This document shows positions 8,385-16,860 of a stretch of 64,000 nucleotides of DNA, piece after piece. Numbering within the stretch: position 1 is the stretch's first letter; the number at the start of each line of letters is the position of its first letter. Location: the NCBI RefSeq assembly GCF_033955345.1, contig NZ_CP138332.1:310001-374000 (forward strand), given 5' to 3'. The notes beneath the pieces were generated by a model, which was not told the DNA's origin, made no database searches, and saw only the letters and a list, made by a program, of their open reading frames with translations. The stretch is from Sphingobacterium bambusae (GTDB lineage Bacteria; Bacteroidota; Bacteroidia; Sphingobacteriales; Sphingobacteriaceae). The position numbers were made by a program, and so were the translations under genes.

Positions 8385-9932
8385 ATGTTCTATACGAACA
8401 GAACAACATTTAATAGACAGATATTTATGCCAGAATATGATGATGCTTTGAGCAAGATTTTCAGTAGTGCGCTTGACGCTTCGGTTGATGGTGTCGTGAT
8501 AACCGATAACGCGCAACCGGATAATCCGATTATCTACTGTAATAAAGCATTTTGTGATATTACAGGATATTCCAAAGATGAAATCGTCGGACACAACTGC
8601 CGCTTTCTGCAGGGTAATGACAGAAGCCAAGACGTTAGAAAAGAAATTGCACGTGCCGTAGCAGAAGGCAGATCTTGTCAAGTAGATATTCGTAATTACA
8701 AAAAAGACGGCTCCCTGTTTTGGAATGAACTATCTATATCACCCGTGTATGGGATAAAGGGGGAAGTAACGCATTTTATAGGCATACAAAATGATATATC
8801 TCGACGCAAGAACGCCGAACATAATTTAAAACTGGAACGCGAAAATCTTGAACGCCGAGTAAAAGAGCGAACCAGAGAGTTACAGGAGCACGAACAATTC
8901 TTAAAGGGAATAGTAGAAACCATCAGAGAAAGTTTACTTGTCCTAGACCCCAACTTGAACATCGTACTGGTAAACAAGCATTTCGAAAAATTCTTCAAGG
9001 TTAATGCCAACGAGCTGCTCGATAAAAAATTGACAGACGTATTGGAGGGCTCTTGGAATATTCCAGAACTTATAGATCTTCTAAAAAATGTACTCCCAAC
9101 CAATAACCCCTTTGAAGATTTTGTTGTGGTGCACGATTTTCCATACATCGGTCAGCGCAGGCTTATTTTAAATGCTTCGCAGATATCCGTTGGCGGCAGC
9201 TTTCAGGATTGGATACTGCTCGCTATGGAAGACATTACCGAACGGCATGTGATTGAGAAAAAGAAAGATGACTTTATAGCCATTGCTAGCCATGAGATGA
9301 AAACGCCCCTCACCGTTGTAAAAGGAAACTTACAACTTTTAGAAAGGATGATCAGCAAAGGTATAACGGATGGATATCAGTCCCGTCTTCGCCAGTCTAT
9401 GGATTCTCTTGACAACCTCTCCACATTGATAAATAATCTCTTAGACACCTCTATCCTATCATCTGGACTAAATAAGCGAAAATCCGAGCTACTAACGCTC
9501 GCTGAGATCGTCAAGTTTCCCTTGGATCAAGTATCCGCTGTCTACCCAAGCCATGACTTCGCAGTAAGCGGTGAGCTAGAACTGCGTATACTCGGCGATA
9601 AGGATCAATTAATACAGGTACTCACCAACCTGCTGACCAATGCCGCCAAATATTCCAAAGATTCAAAAGCGATAAAACTGCACGTTGGTCGGGTTGGTAA
9701 TTTTGCAAAGATTTCAGTTACCGACAACGGGATAGGTATAGCTAAAGATAACCACAAGCGAATTTTCGATCGATTTTACCGTGTATCGGCAAACGACAAT
9801 GCATTCTCTGGAACTGGTATCGGCCTTTATATCTCTCAGCAAATTGTTGCTGATCACGGCGGTACGATTTGGGTTGAAAGTGAGATAGGAAAAGGTGCTA
9901 TGTTCAGTTTCACCGTACCCCTATCAATGTAG
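8385..9932 (+). CDS. LOV-domain blue-light sensor histidine kinase
   Basis: 515-residue soluble hybrid sensor. Residues about 25-140 form a PAS/LOV domain with the flavin-binding signature GHNCRFLQG (69-77). Cys72 is the residue that forms the photo-adduct with FMN. NYKKDGSLFWN (104-114) and FIGIQNDISRR complete the domain. A coiled linker (about 145-175) leads to a second PAS (about 176-290). HisKA follows with phospho-acceptor His303 in SHEMKTPLT, then HATPase_c with N-box NLLTNAAKYS, G1 DNGIGI and G2 GTGIGL. There is no membrane segment and no response regulator next to it. Blue light or redox/flavin state is the expected input. A second in-frame ATG at 8427 would also keep the LOV domain intact. 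Confidence 0.92.
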   Translation: MFYTNRTTFNRQIFMPEYDDALSKIFSSALDASVDGVVITDNAQPDNPIIYCNKAFCDITGYSKDEIVGHNCRFLQGNDRSQDVRKEIARAVAEGRSCQVDIRNYKKDGSLFWNELSISPVYGIKGEVTHFIGIQNDISRRKNAEHNLKLERENLERRVKERTRELQEHEQFLKGIVETIRESLLVLDPNLNIVLVNKHFEKFFKVNANELLDKKLTDVLEGSWNIPELIDLLKNVLPTNNPFEDFVVVHDFPYIGQRRLILNASQISVGGSFQDWILLAMEDITERHVIEKKKDDFIAIASHEMKTPLTVVKGNLQLLERMISKGITDGYQSRLRQSMDSLDNLSTLINNLLDTSILSSGLNKRKSELLTLAEIVKFPLDQVSAVYPSHDFAVSGELELRILGDKDQLIQVLTNLLTNAAKYSKDSKAIKLHVGRVGNFAKISVTDNGIGIAKDNHKRIFDRFYRVSANDNAFSGTGIGLYISQQIVADHGGTIWVESEIGKGAMFSFTVPLSM

Positions 9933-9954
9933 CTCGGATATTAGAAATATTTCG

Positions 9955-10455
9955 ATGGAAGCAAGCAATCATCAAGAGTTTATGCGAAAGGCCATTGCCC
10001 TTTCCAAGCAAAACCTTACTACCTTACAAGGCGGGCCATTCGGCTGCGTTATTGTAAAGGACGGCAAAATCTTAAGCGCAGCAGCTAATTCTGTCACTGC
10101 TGACTGCGATCCAACGGCTCATGCTGAAGTCAATGCGATCAGGCAGGCTGCTAAAGAACTAGGTAAGCCCGATTTGAGCGGTTGTATCTTGTATAGCAGC
10201 GCTGAGCCTTGCCCAATGTGCCTCAGTGCTATCTATTGGGCCAACATCGCCAAAGTATACTACGGAAATAGCGCAGAAGACGTCCAATGGGCAGGATTCG
10301 GCGATCAATTCCTTGCCGATGAGCTACAAAAACCACCTCGTCAACGAAGAATACAATTGGAGCGTATCTGTGCAAGCGAGGCCATAAAGGTTTTTGAGCT
10401 GTGGCGTGGCGCTTCAGGCAAAACAGCGGAGAACCTCAAGGATGGATCCTTGTAA
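9955..10455 (+). CDS. Nucleoside/guanine deaminase (CDA-fold, GuaD-like)
   Basis: 166-residue zinc deaminase of the cytidine-deaminase-like fold. The ATG at 9955 was chosen because the upstream frame overlaps the kinase gene. Zinc ligands and catalytic Glu lie in HAEVNA (HAE motif) and PCPMC (PCxxC). The segment GGPFGCVIVKDGKILSAAANSV and the C-terminal ...VFELWRG are typical of guanine deaminases (guanine to xanthine) rather than tRNA-editing TadA. It starts 22 bases after the LOV kinase stop and is probably co-transcribed with it. It converges with the sulfur-oxidation operon. Confidence 0.85.
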   Translation: MEASNHQEFMRKAIALSKQNLTTLQGGPFGCVIVKDGKILSAAANSVTADCDPTAHAEVNAIRQAAKELGKPDLSGCILYSSAEPCPMCLSAIYWANIAKVYYGNSAEDVQWAGFGDQFLADELQKPPRQRRIQLERICASEAIKVFELWRGASGKTAENLKDGSL

Positions 10456-10468
10456 AGAAATCTTAGCT

Positions 10469-10612
10469 TTACCATAATCGAAGGTCATAAATTTCAATTA
10501 TTCTTACAGGAAGCAGGGTTGACTTTCCTGCACGTTGCAAAGTTATCGCCGCTGCTAGACCATTGGGGCCAGCCCCTACCACTATTGCATCATAGTTTTT
10601 TTCCATTACCAT
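10469..10612 (-). pseudogene. N-terminal remnant of an FAD-dependent oxidoreductase (phytoene-desaturase-like)
   Basis: A 47-codon frame from ATG 10612 (or 10606) to a stop at 10469. It begins [20 protein letters not shown] and continues [12 protein letters not shown]. This is the dinucleotide-binding Rossmann signature (GxGxxG) that opens FAD-dependent phytoene-dehydrogenase-like oxidoreductases of 450-550 residues. After about 33 residues the homology-like pattern stops: the expected acidic end of strand 2 and GG motif are missing, and a stop follows. It lies 10 bases downstream of the molybdoenzyme stop, in operon orientation. The operon probably once continued into a complete oxidoreductase that was deleted. 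Confidence 0.75.
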
Positions 10613-10622
10613 TAATAAATTC

Positions 10623-11876
10623 TCAATTTATGTCGGCTACATCGGCAAGGTAAGCCGCTCCATCCTTTTCAATGTCCCAGCCGACTACCGGATTGAAGTG
10701 GTAACCAACTTTAGACTCGCGAGCTTTCACTAGCTGATTGTACGTTGGTTGTTCGTAACCCGTTTCATCGATTACCTTACTTAATATTCGAGTTGGTTTG
10801 CCATCCCAGTTCCACATCAGGCGAAAGGCCGTATGTGCTTTTTCAAGTACCGGCCCTTGAATATGAGCCTGCTGCCAATGCGCACCGTCATCGGTACTTA
10901 CCAAAACCTGTTTTACCTTTCCCCTTCCACTCCAGGCAATACCACGGATTTCTTGCCAGCCCTCTTCAATTTTCTTGGGGTAAGCCGGATATGTAATTAT
11001 TGAGCGCGCATCCATTACTAAACTAAACATTCTGATCTTACCATCCTTTACTTTCTCGGTATATTTAGAAGTTTCTTCGCGCGTCATCACCGGCTCGTCC
11101 GTTAGCTCGATGCGTCGTAGCCACTTGATCTGGGTATTTCCCTCAAATCCAGGTATCACAAGGCGCATGGGATAGCCTTGCTGGGGACGGATTGCTTCGC
11201 CATTTTGTCCATATGCAATAATGGCTTCTGGCAACGCCTCATCTAAAGGTACGCTACGCGCCATCAGCGCCCCATCCGCACCTTCTGCTAAGAACCATTT
11301 TGCAGATGCTTTCACGCCAAGATCGCGCAAGATGGTGGACAGCAGTACGCCCGTCCACTCGCTCTGACTAGTCAGCCCACAAACCTCCTGTGGCGTCATC
11401 TCACGCTTACCATATCTAAAATTCCCCGAGCATTCAATAAAACAAATACGGGAAACCGAAGGATAGCGTTTGAGATCTGCTAAGGTCAAGCGTATAGGTT
11501 TGTCCAGTAGTCCATGGATCAGCAACTCGTGTTTATCGGGATCGATAGTTGGTACCCCTGCATGATGCCGCTCAAAATGCAGATCTGCGGGGGTTATGGT
11601 TCCATAAAGGTCCTGCAATGGTGTTCGCGAAGCTGTCGATGAAGTGAGTTTCTTAGGAGACTCAAAAGCCGACCGATAACCAACCTCGCCCGTTGGCCCA
11701 CCTTGCACCTTGCTAGGATCTACAACGATCTGCGTAGGCGTAATAGGTTCAATAATCTGATTTCTTGACCCAAAAAACAGGTAGCTTGTCAGGCCAATAC
11801 CTACCAGCACGAATATAAATACAGCTAGACCCAAGCTGCGTTCTGACCATAATTGCGATACTTTGCTCTTATTCAT
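10623..11876 (-). CDS. SoxC/sulfite-oxidase-type molybdopterin oxidoreductase, membrane-anchored
   Basis: 417 residues. The N-terminus has one membrane anchor (about 15-36). The periplasmic part is a sulfite-oxidase family molybdenum domain. The Mo-ligating Cys is Cys149 in [30 protein letters not shown] and [22 protein letters not shown] are conserved blocks, and the dimerisation domain carries [27 protein letters not shown]. Organisation and motifs are closer to SoxC (sulfane dehydrogenase) than to MsrP. It starts 6 bases after the cytochrome c gene, its likely electron acceptor, and ends an operon with DoxX-like proteins and SusCD. The expected activity is oxidation of sulfite or a sulfane/organosulfur compound in the periplasm. 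The substrate is inference. Confidence 0.88.
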   Translation of the reverse strand: MNKSKVSQLWSERSLGLAVFIFVLVGIGLTSYLFFGSRNQIIEPITPTQIVVDPSKVQGGPTGEVGYRSAFESPKKLTSSTASRTPLQDLYGTITPADLHFERHHAGVPTIDPDKHELLIHGLLDKPIRLTLADLKRYPSVSRICFIECSGNFRYGKREMTPQEVCGLTSQSEWTGVLLSTILRDLGVKASAKWFLAEGADGALMARSVPLDEALPEAIIAYGQNGEAIRPQQGYPMRLVIPGFEGNTQIKWLRRIELTDEPVMTREETSKYTEKVKDGKIRMFSLVMDARSIITYPAYPKKIEEGWQEIRGIAWSGRGKVKQVLVSTDDGAHWQQAHIQGPVLEKAHTAFRLMWNWDGKPTRILSKVIDETGYEQPTYNQLVKARESKVGYHFNPVVGWDIEKDGAAYLADVADIN

Positions 11877-11882
11877 TACTTA

Positions 11883-12494
11883 TTATTTTACTTCCGATCC
11901 ACCTCGTCTGTCGTCTATTACGTAGCGCTTCAGCGCCGGCATCTCGATCAGGGGAAGCGTTCTTGCATTGATTACTTTATCTTTGGTTATTATCTTATTT
12001 AAGTACAGCAGGTAGGCCGTGATGTCATAGACCTCTTGATCGCTTAGCGAACCTGGCGCGTTAAACGGCATCGCCCGGCGCACGTAATCAAAAATGGTCG
12101 TTGCATAAGGCCAGTAATTGCCAATGGTATTTTTTCCTGTGCTGTCACTCACCAACTTATCATATGGTCCTTCATACCCATTCACGCCGTGGCAGGAAGC
12201 ACATTTCTGCCGGTAAAGCAGTTCACCTGATTTCACCGTACCTTCCCCATTTTCAGGAAGGCCCTTGCCATCGGGACGTACGTCAATATCCCATTTAGCA
12301 ATAAATTTCTTATCGGCAGCTTTTCCAATCTGGAATTGTGCCGGCCATGTCTGTTGGTAATTATCCAGACCGTCATCCCATCGCATATGATAAACCTGCG
12401 TGGTGTCTATCGCTTGCGCATCTCTGGGTTCGACCGAACAGCAAACAAAAAGACAGTGCAACAGCAAGAGACCATATGCATGCAGCTTAATCAT
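11883..12494 (-). CDS. Cytochrome c, lipoprotein-type signal, SoxD-like partner
   Basis: 203 residues from the ATG at 12494, which overlaps the stop of the preceding DoxX gene by 8 bases (ATGATTAA); this arrangement decides the start. The N-terminus is a signal peptide with a Cys pair at 18-19 that could serve as a lipobox. A class I haem site CASCHG lies at about 98-103, and the distal Met ligand is probably in RRAMPFNAPGSL. The pattern GELLYRQKCASCHG...EVYDITAYLLYLN is that of SoxD/c551-type cytochromes. It immediately precedes the molybdoenzyme and should take its electrons. Family call is firm; pairing is inferred from adjacency. Confidence 0.88.
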   Translation of the reverse strand: MIKLHAYGLLLLHCLFVCCSVEPRDAQAIDTTQVYHMRWDDGLDNYQQTWPAQFQIGKAADKKFIAKWDIDVRPDGKGLPENGEGTVKSGELLYRQKCASCHGVNGYEGPYDKLVSDSTGKNTIGNYWPYATTIFDYVRRAMPFNAPGSLSDQEVYDITAYLLYLNKIITKDKVINARTLPLIEMPALKRYVIDDRRGGSEVK

Positions 12495-14136
12495 ACTGAC
12501 CAGCGTCGAGTTTACCCGGTGAAATCTTATAATCTTTCTTAACCTTATCCAAGACGACATATAGCGAGTCTCTATTTTCATCAATTCCATGCAGCACAAC
12601 CCGATTACCGTTCTGCTCGATTTTATAGGACACTACAAAACGCTGTCTTATTTCTTTTTGCGCCATCTGATCAGCTTTAGCGAATTCACGCAGACGACGG
12701 GCAGTTCTTGCCCGAGCATCGACATAAGAAGCCTCATTCCCCAAACGCGCTTTTACCTCTGCGGGAATCCACTCAGCAAGGGTAAGACGTGGTTGGTCAT
12801 CGTCTGCTTGTTTTGCCAGTCGATCGAGGTAGTTTTTCACGCCAGCGTCACCACCTTCACCGGCCGTAACATTGCGTTCGTCAGGAATCAGCTTATATTT
12901 ATCTTCCAAGTAAAGCGTTTGTGTGGCATTATCGGCATAATAATGGAAAGCTCGTTGGCCACCAGCAACCCCTGAAATTTCGAAGGTTCTGTTCACATCG
13001 CGTTTAGGATCTCCCCCTCCGTTAGACAAGTCTAGCTTGAGCGGACGATTTACTTTGAAGGTCAAGGTTGACCAGCGTTCAAAAGTTGCCGATTGCCAGC
13101 GTATGCTGTCCTTGGGATTGAAAGGCCTTGCCACACCGTTGATCTTAAACTCGGTGACGTTATAGTTTCCACGTAGTTCTGCTACGCCTTTGCTGGATGG
13201 CTGTTTATACGGATCGTAGCGAAAGTCCACATATTGCAGATAAAAGAATACGCCCAAGAAGAGGAAAATGGTGAAAGTCTTAGCTAGCAGACGCAGTACC
13301 TGCGGAATAGTACTGAATGTAGGGAACGATAAGTTTACTCTTGAAGGGACCTCTCGCACAAAAACTTCATAGTAGGGCCGGAAGTAAGGTACCAGCAAAA
13401 ATAAGCTCAGGAGCACAAAATAAGAGCTGTACACATGCACGCCTCCATCATAGGCAAAATTAACGGCAACGATGGCCCCTAAAGCCCCAACCAGCAACGT
13501 CGAACCTAGCGCTACGGTCTTGCGGAAAAGTAGCATGGTTCCCGCACCTACTTCAACAATACCGGCAAAAACCTGATACCAAGGCACTATACCAAATGAC
13601 AACCAAAATATTTTTTGGGTGGTCAGATCCCCATAGTCTGTATCTAGAATACCAAAGGACGGATAAGGCATCTGCACGGGAAACAGTTTGGTAAAACCAA
13701 ATCCAATGATGCCAAGTCCTGCCCGGTACCGCACCACGACATTTAGCCAATAGTAAAGACTGTTGTACTCCTTTCGCGGCCACTTGAAGATCGATACCAA
13801 GAGTGTCCACAGTAATCCTGCAATAGTGGCAAAAAAGAGTGTATTGACCCAGATACTGTAGCCTTCTAGACGGTAACCGAAGGTTGTTCGACCAAACCAA
13901 TTAACACCCGAACCAAACCTGCAGATATCGTATAGATCTCGGTAATCCAGGTTCAGCCAATCCAGCGCGATAACCTGCTGGTACCATAGCGGATTATTAG
14001 GTACGGATATGATAATAAAAAAAACGAAACTTACCCTGAATGTAATTAACTGCCATAAGGGCCAACATTTTTCTGAAGTGTGGTTTATTTCCTTTTGGGC
14101 ATCCACATCACGTATTTTTTTTTCAAGTATAGACAT
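12487..14136 (-). CDS. DoxX-like integral membrane protein with C-terminal periplasmic domain (paralogue 2)
   Basis: 549 residues. About seven membrane helices occupy residues 25-310, including a DoxX-type block (VVVRYRAGLGIIGFGFTKLFPVQMPYP...GIVEVGAGTMLLFRKTVALGS). A large soluble domain (about 320-549) follows, with GVAELRGNYNVTEFKING and FERWSTLTFKVNRPL. DoxX/DoxD families include thiosulfate:quinone oxidoreductase subunits. The neighbouring 450-residue gene encodes the same layout with similar soluble-domain phrases (FEKWNTLSVRVNQ), so the two are tandem paralogues. The soluble domain here carries an insertion with KARLGNEASYVDARARTARR. It probably feeds electrons to quinone or anchors the complex; this is inferred from the operon. 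Confidence 0.7.
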   Translation of the reverse strand: MSILEKKIRDVDAQKEINHTSEKCWPLWQLITFRVSFVFFIIISVPNNPLWYQQVIALDWLNLDYRDLYDICRFGSGVNWFGRTTFGYRLEGYSIWVNTLFFATIAGLLWTLLVSIFKWPRKEYNSLYYWLNVVVRYRAGLGIIGFGFTKLFPVQMPYPSFGILDTDYGDLTTQKIFWLSFGIVPWYQVFAGIVEVGAGTMLLFRKTVALGSTLLVGALGAIVAVNFAYDGGVHVYSSYFVLLSLFLLVPYFRPYYEVFVREVPSRVNLSFPTFSTIPQVLRLLAKTFTIFLFLGVFFYLQYVDFRYDPYKQPSSKGVAELRGNYNVTEFKINGVARPFNPKDSIRWQSATFERWSTLTFKVNRPLKLDLSNGGGDPKRDVNRTFEISGVAGGQRAFHYYADNATQTLYLEDKYKLIPDERNVTAGEGGDAGVKNYLDRLAKQADDDQPRLTLAEWIPAEVKARLGNEASYVDARARTARRLREFAKADQMAQKEIRQRFVVSYKIEQNGNRVVLHGIDENRDSLYVVLDKVKKDYKISPGKLDAGQYD

Positions 14137-14164
14137 AGTTAAAGCAAACCAGTGGTTTATAGTG

Positions 14165-15508
14165 TTATAATTTGAAACCTAATCTTCTGCGACCTTCTTT
14201 TTTCACCTCCTGTAGTAGATATTTTTTATCAACCTTCGATAAGCTGACAATCAAAGAATCGCCTTGGAGATTACTACCGTTCAAGGTAATATGACTGCTA
14301 TCTGGACGATCGATCGCGAAGGTGTAGCGATCGTTTACATAATTTGGATTAGGATTCTGCAAAGTGAGCTGCTTTTCATCGCCTGCCGCCGTGTATCGGT
14401 AATACAACCGGTCGCCAACTTGCGCATATTCGTAATCACGCTGGGCATCTTGACGTTTTAAAAAACCTGGACTTTTGGTCGTTTTTATCGTTTGGTTCAC
14501 CCGTACACTGAGCGTATTCCATTTTTCGAAAACTACATCCTTCCAGCGCAGACTATCTGTTGGTGAAAATGCGAGCGTATCACCGTTCAGTATAAAGCTG
14601 TCCACTGCATATTTCCCGGCAATCCCCGTTAAACCCTTTTGCTGGGGATAGTAAAGCGATGAGGAACGGCTAACATCAACTGCACGAAATCCGACAAGCA
14701 CAGCAAATATGATAAAGAACACGAATTTTGCTGACCATCTCCATCGCCCCCAGTTTGTCAGCTTCCAGTCAAATTTCCAGCGTTCAGGCAAGGTGATCTG
14801 AAGATTTACAATCAATTTGGATAGGCGCCCAACATCGTAAAGAAAGATAGGTAAGGTCAGCAGCACAACATAAGCCGAAGCTAGGTAGTAATCACCAGCA
14901 TAGGCAAGATCCGCTAAAAATACGTTTCCGTAGAACGGTATAATGATGATAACCGCTAAAAAAGATGTGCGACGGAACAATAGCAACAGCGCAGCGAGGA
15001 GCTCTACCACCCCAAGAAAGATGAGGTAAGCGGGCGCGGCGGATAGACTCAGATAAAGATGCTTAAGATCCGCAAAGTACCCATAACCTGTATTGAGATG
15101 GCTAAGTGATAGCTCAGGAGCGAAAATCGCAAAAAGCTTGGTAAATCCAGCGACGAACAAAATGGCCGCTAGTCGAAAACGTACAAAGATCCGTAGCAGA
15201 TAAAAATATAGCGCGTCTCGATCAGGAGCTTTCCGTTCTTTTTTGAGCCAAATGGCAGCGCCGATCAGCGCAAAGGACAAAGCTAGTAACCAGTCATAGA
15301 TATGCGGTGATTCACCAAAAAAGTGCGGTAAAAAAACAAGCAGATTAAACAGGTCGGTTACCAGATAATTCCACCGCAGTTCAAAAAGCGTACTATAAAA
15401 ATCTGCCTGCAAAGGCAGGCTTAGCAAAATAATGAAGAGCGCACCTAGGCGAATAAGATATCTTTGCCAAGGGGCATATACAGGAGCGAAAGTTGTTTGA
15501 TTTGCCAT
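14165..15508 (-). CDS. DoxX-like integral membrane protein with C-terminal periplasmic domain (paralogue 1)
   Basis: 447 residues from the ATG at 15508; the longer frame starts at a TTG nine bases upstream. The N-terminal part holds about seven membrane helices with the DoxX-type block RIFVRFRLAAILFVAGFTKLF and VVELLAALLLLFRRTSFLA. After about residue 260 comes a periplasmic beta-rich domain (GIAGKYAVDSFILNGDTLAF, VFEKWNTLSVRVNQ). It is a paralogue of the next gene downstream, 28 bases away. It begins 12 bases after the SusD stop, so outer-membrane uptake and inner-membrane sulfur chemistry appear to be one transcript. Function beyond membrane redox or anchoring is not visible. Confidence 0.7.
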   Translation of the reverse strand: MANQTTFAPVYAPWQRYLIRLGALFIILLSLPLQADFYSTLFELRWNYLVTDLFNLLVFLPHFFGESPHIYDWLLALSFALIGAAIWLKKERKAPDRDALYFYLLRIFVRFRLAAILFVAGFTKLFAIFAPELSLSHLNTGYGYFADLKHLYLSLSAAPAYLIFLGVVELLAALLLLFRRTSFLAVIIIIPFYGNVFLADLAYAGDYYLASAYVVLLTLPIFLYDVGRLSKLIVNLQITLPERWKFDWKLTNWGRWRWSAKFVFFIIFAVLVGFRAVDVSRSSSLYYPQQKGLTGIAGKYAVDSFILNGDTLAFSPTDSLRWKDVVFEKWNTLSVRVNQTIKTTKSPGFLKRQDAQRDYEYAQVGDRLYYRYTAAGDEKQLTLQNPNPNYVNDRYTFAIDRPDSSHITLNGSNLQGDSLIVSLSKVDKKYLLQEVKKEGRRRLGFKL

Positions 15509-15520
15509 AGTGATCAACTA

Positions 15521-16858
15521 TTAAAAGGAATAACCCGGGTTTTGCTCCAAACTAGGATCTGCCAGTATTTGGCTATACGGAATAGGTAACAGCAACCTAA
15601 AGGATTCACTGATGCTGAGCACCTGCTGCGCTCTACCAGTACGCACCAGATCAAACCAACGATGTGCCTCAAAGGCAAATTCAAGCCGGCGCTCGTTCTC
15701 GATCCACAACAAAATTTCAGCTTGGTTTTCGGAATTTGTACGGGAAGACAGAAGCGCCCTTGTTCTCACGGCATTCAGATCATCTGTCGCTTGCTGGTAA
15801 TCATTGATCCTAGCGCTAGCTTCGGCACGTATTAGATAGAGCTCTGCTACGCGGATGATGTAGGTAGGATCTGTGGCAGGACTGCGGTAATATAAATTGC
15901 CATACCATCTATTCTGATTGTCTCTTGCGATGAGCTCATTTCTAGCGCCACCAGTTTCTGGAGTATTCAAGAGTGATACCAACGCAGCATTGGGTGCCCA
16001 CTGCCGCGTTCCACCATTGGTTTGTGGCTGCCACTGCCCCCGATGCGGGTTGAGTTCATTGGCGTTATAAAACAGCTCAAAGACGGATTCCCGCGTTCCC
16101 GTAACGTTATTCCTAAAGAAGCTATAGTAAGGATTCAGTAGCTCATAATTCGTATCGCTCAGTAGCCTATTGGCATACGATATTGCTTGTGCCCACTGTT
16201 CCGTGTACAGGTAGAAACGTGATTTAAGTGCCCAAATCGTCTTTTTTGTAAAGATAAATCTGTCGGTGGTTTCTCCTAATAGTTCTTCAGCTGCAGATAG
16301 ATCTGAAAGAATCTGTGCATAGGTTTCTTCGCTGCTACTGCGCGCGATCCCCGCATTCTGTCCCACACGCTCAGTCGGCTCCAGAATAAGCGGTACACCT
16401 CCCCAAATTCGTGCTAAATCAAAATAACTTAGCGCTCGGATAGCGTAAGCCTGTCCTAGGATACGAGCTCTGTCTTCAGCCGCTATATCCAGCTCCTGAT
16501 TATCCCGCAGCACTTTAATCACATTGTTTGCGCGATTCACTGCCTGATATATGCCATTCCAAGTTGATGCAATGGTCGAATTCTCCGCATTCACCCGATG
16601 ATTAATAAACTCCTGAATCTGGGATTGCGATCCCGTCCATTCCACATTGTCCCCCGATAGGTAGGCAATAGATTGAAAATTCACGCTATAGTAATCACGC
16701 AGCGCTACATAGGTTCCGTTCAGTGCAGCCTCCGCGGATGTCAGGTCGTTTATCACGTTGTCCCCCGATATCGAAGTTTTGGGATCCACTTCCAAAAAGG
16801 AGGAACAGCTACTACTTAGCAGCAAATAAGCTATATATATAAGAAAATGACGTTTCAT
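15521..16858 (-). CDS. SusD/RagB family surface lipoprotein (sulfur operon)
   Basis: 445 residues with a lipobox (LLLSSSCSSF) and acidic-type mature start. It has the SusD-type TPR helices (ALNGTYVALRDYY, AYAIRALSYFDLARIWGGVPLI) and the usual C-terminal RRLEFAFEAHRWFDLVRTGRA block before LPIPYSQILADPSLEQNPGY. It caps the TonB-dependent SusC channel and binds the ligand at the cell surface. It starts 2 bases after the SusC stop. Its co-transcription with SoxC-like, cytochrome c and DoxX genes suggests the ligand is a sulfur compound rather than a glycan; that is inference. Confidence 0.93.
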   Translation of the reverse strand: MKRHFLIYIAYLLLSSSCSSFLEVDPKTSISGDNVINDLTSAEAALNGTYVALRDYYSVNFQSIAYLSGDNVEWTGSQSQIQEFINHRVNAENSTIASTWNGIYQAVNRANNVIKVLRDNQELDIAAEDRARILGQAYAIRALSYFDLARIWGGVPLILEPTERVGQNAGIARSSSEETYAQILSDLSAAEELLGETTDRFIFTKKTIWALKSRFYLYTEQWAQAISYANRLLSDTNYELLNPYYSFFRNNVTGTRESVFELFYNANELNPHRGQWQPQTNGGTRQWAPNAALVSLLNTPETGGARNELIARDNQNRWYGNLYYRSPATDPTYIIRVAELYLIRAEASARINDYQQATDDLNAVRTRALLSSRTNSENQAEILLWIENERRLEFAFEAHRWFDLVRTGRAQQVLSISESFRLLLPIPYSQILADPSLEQNPGYSF

Positions 16859-16860
16859 GA

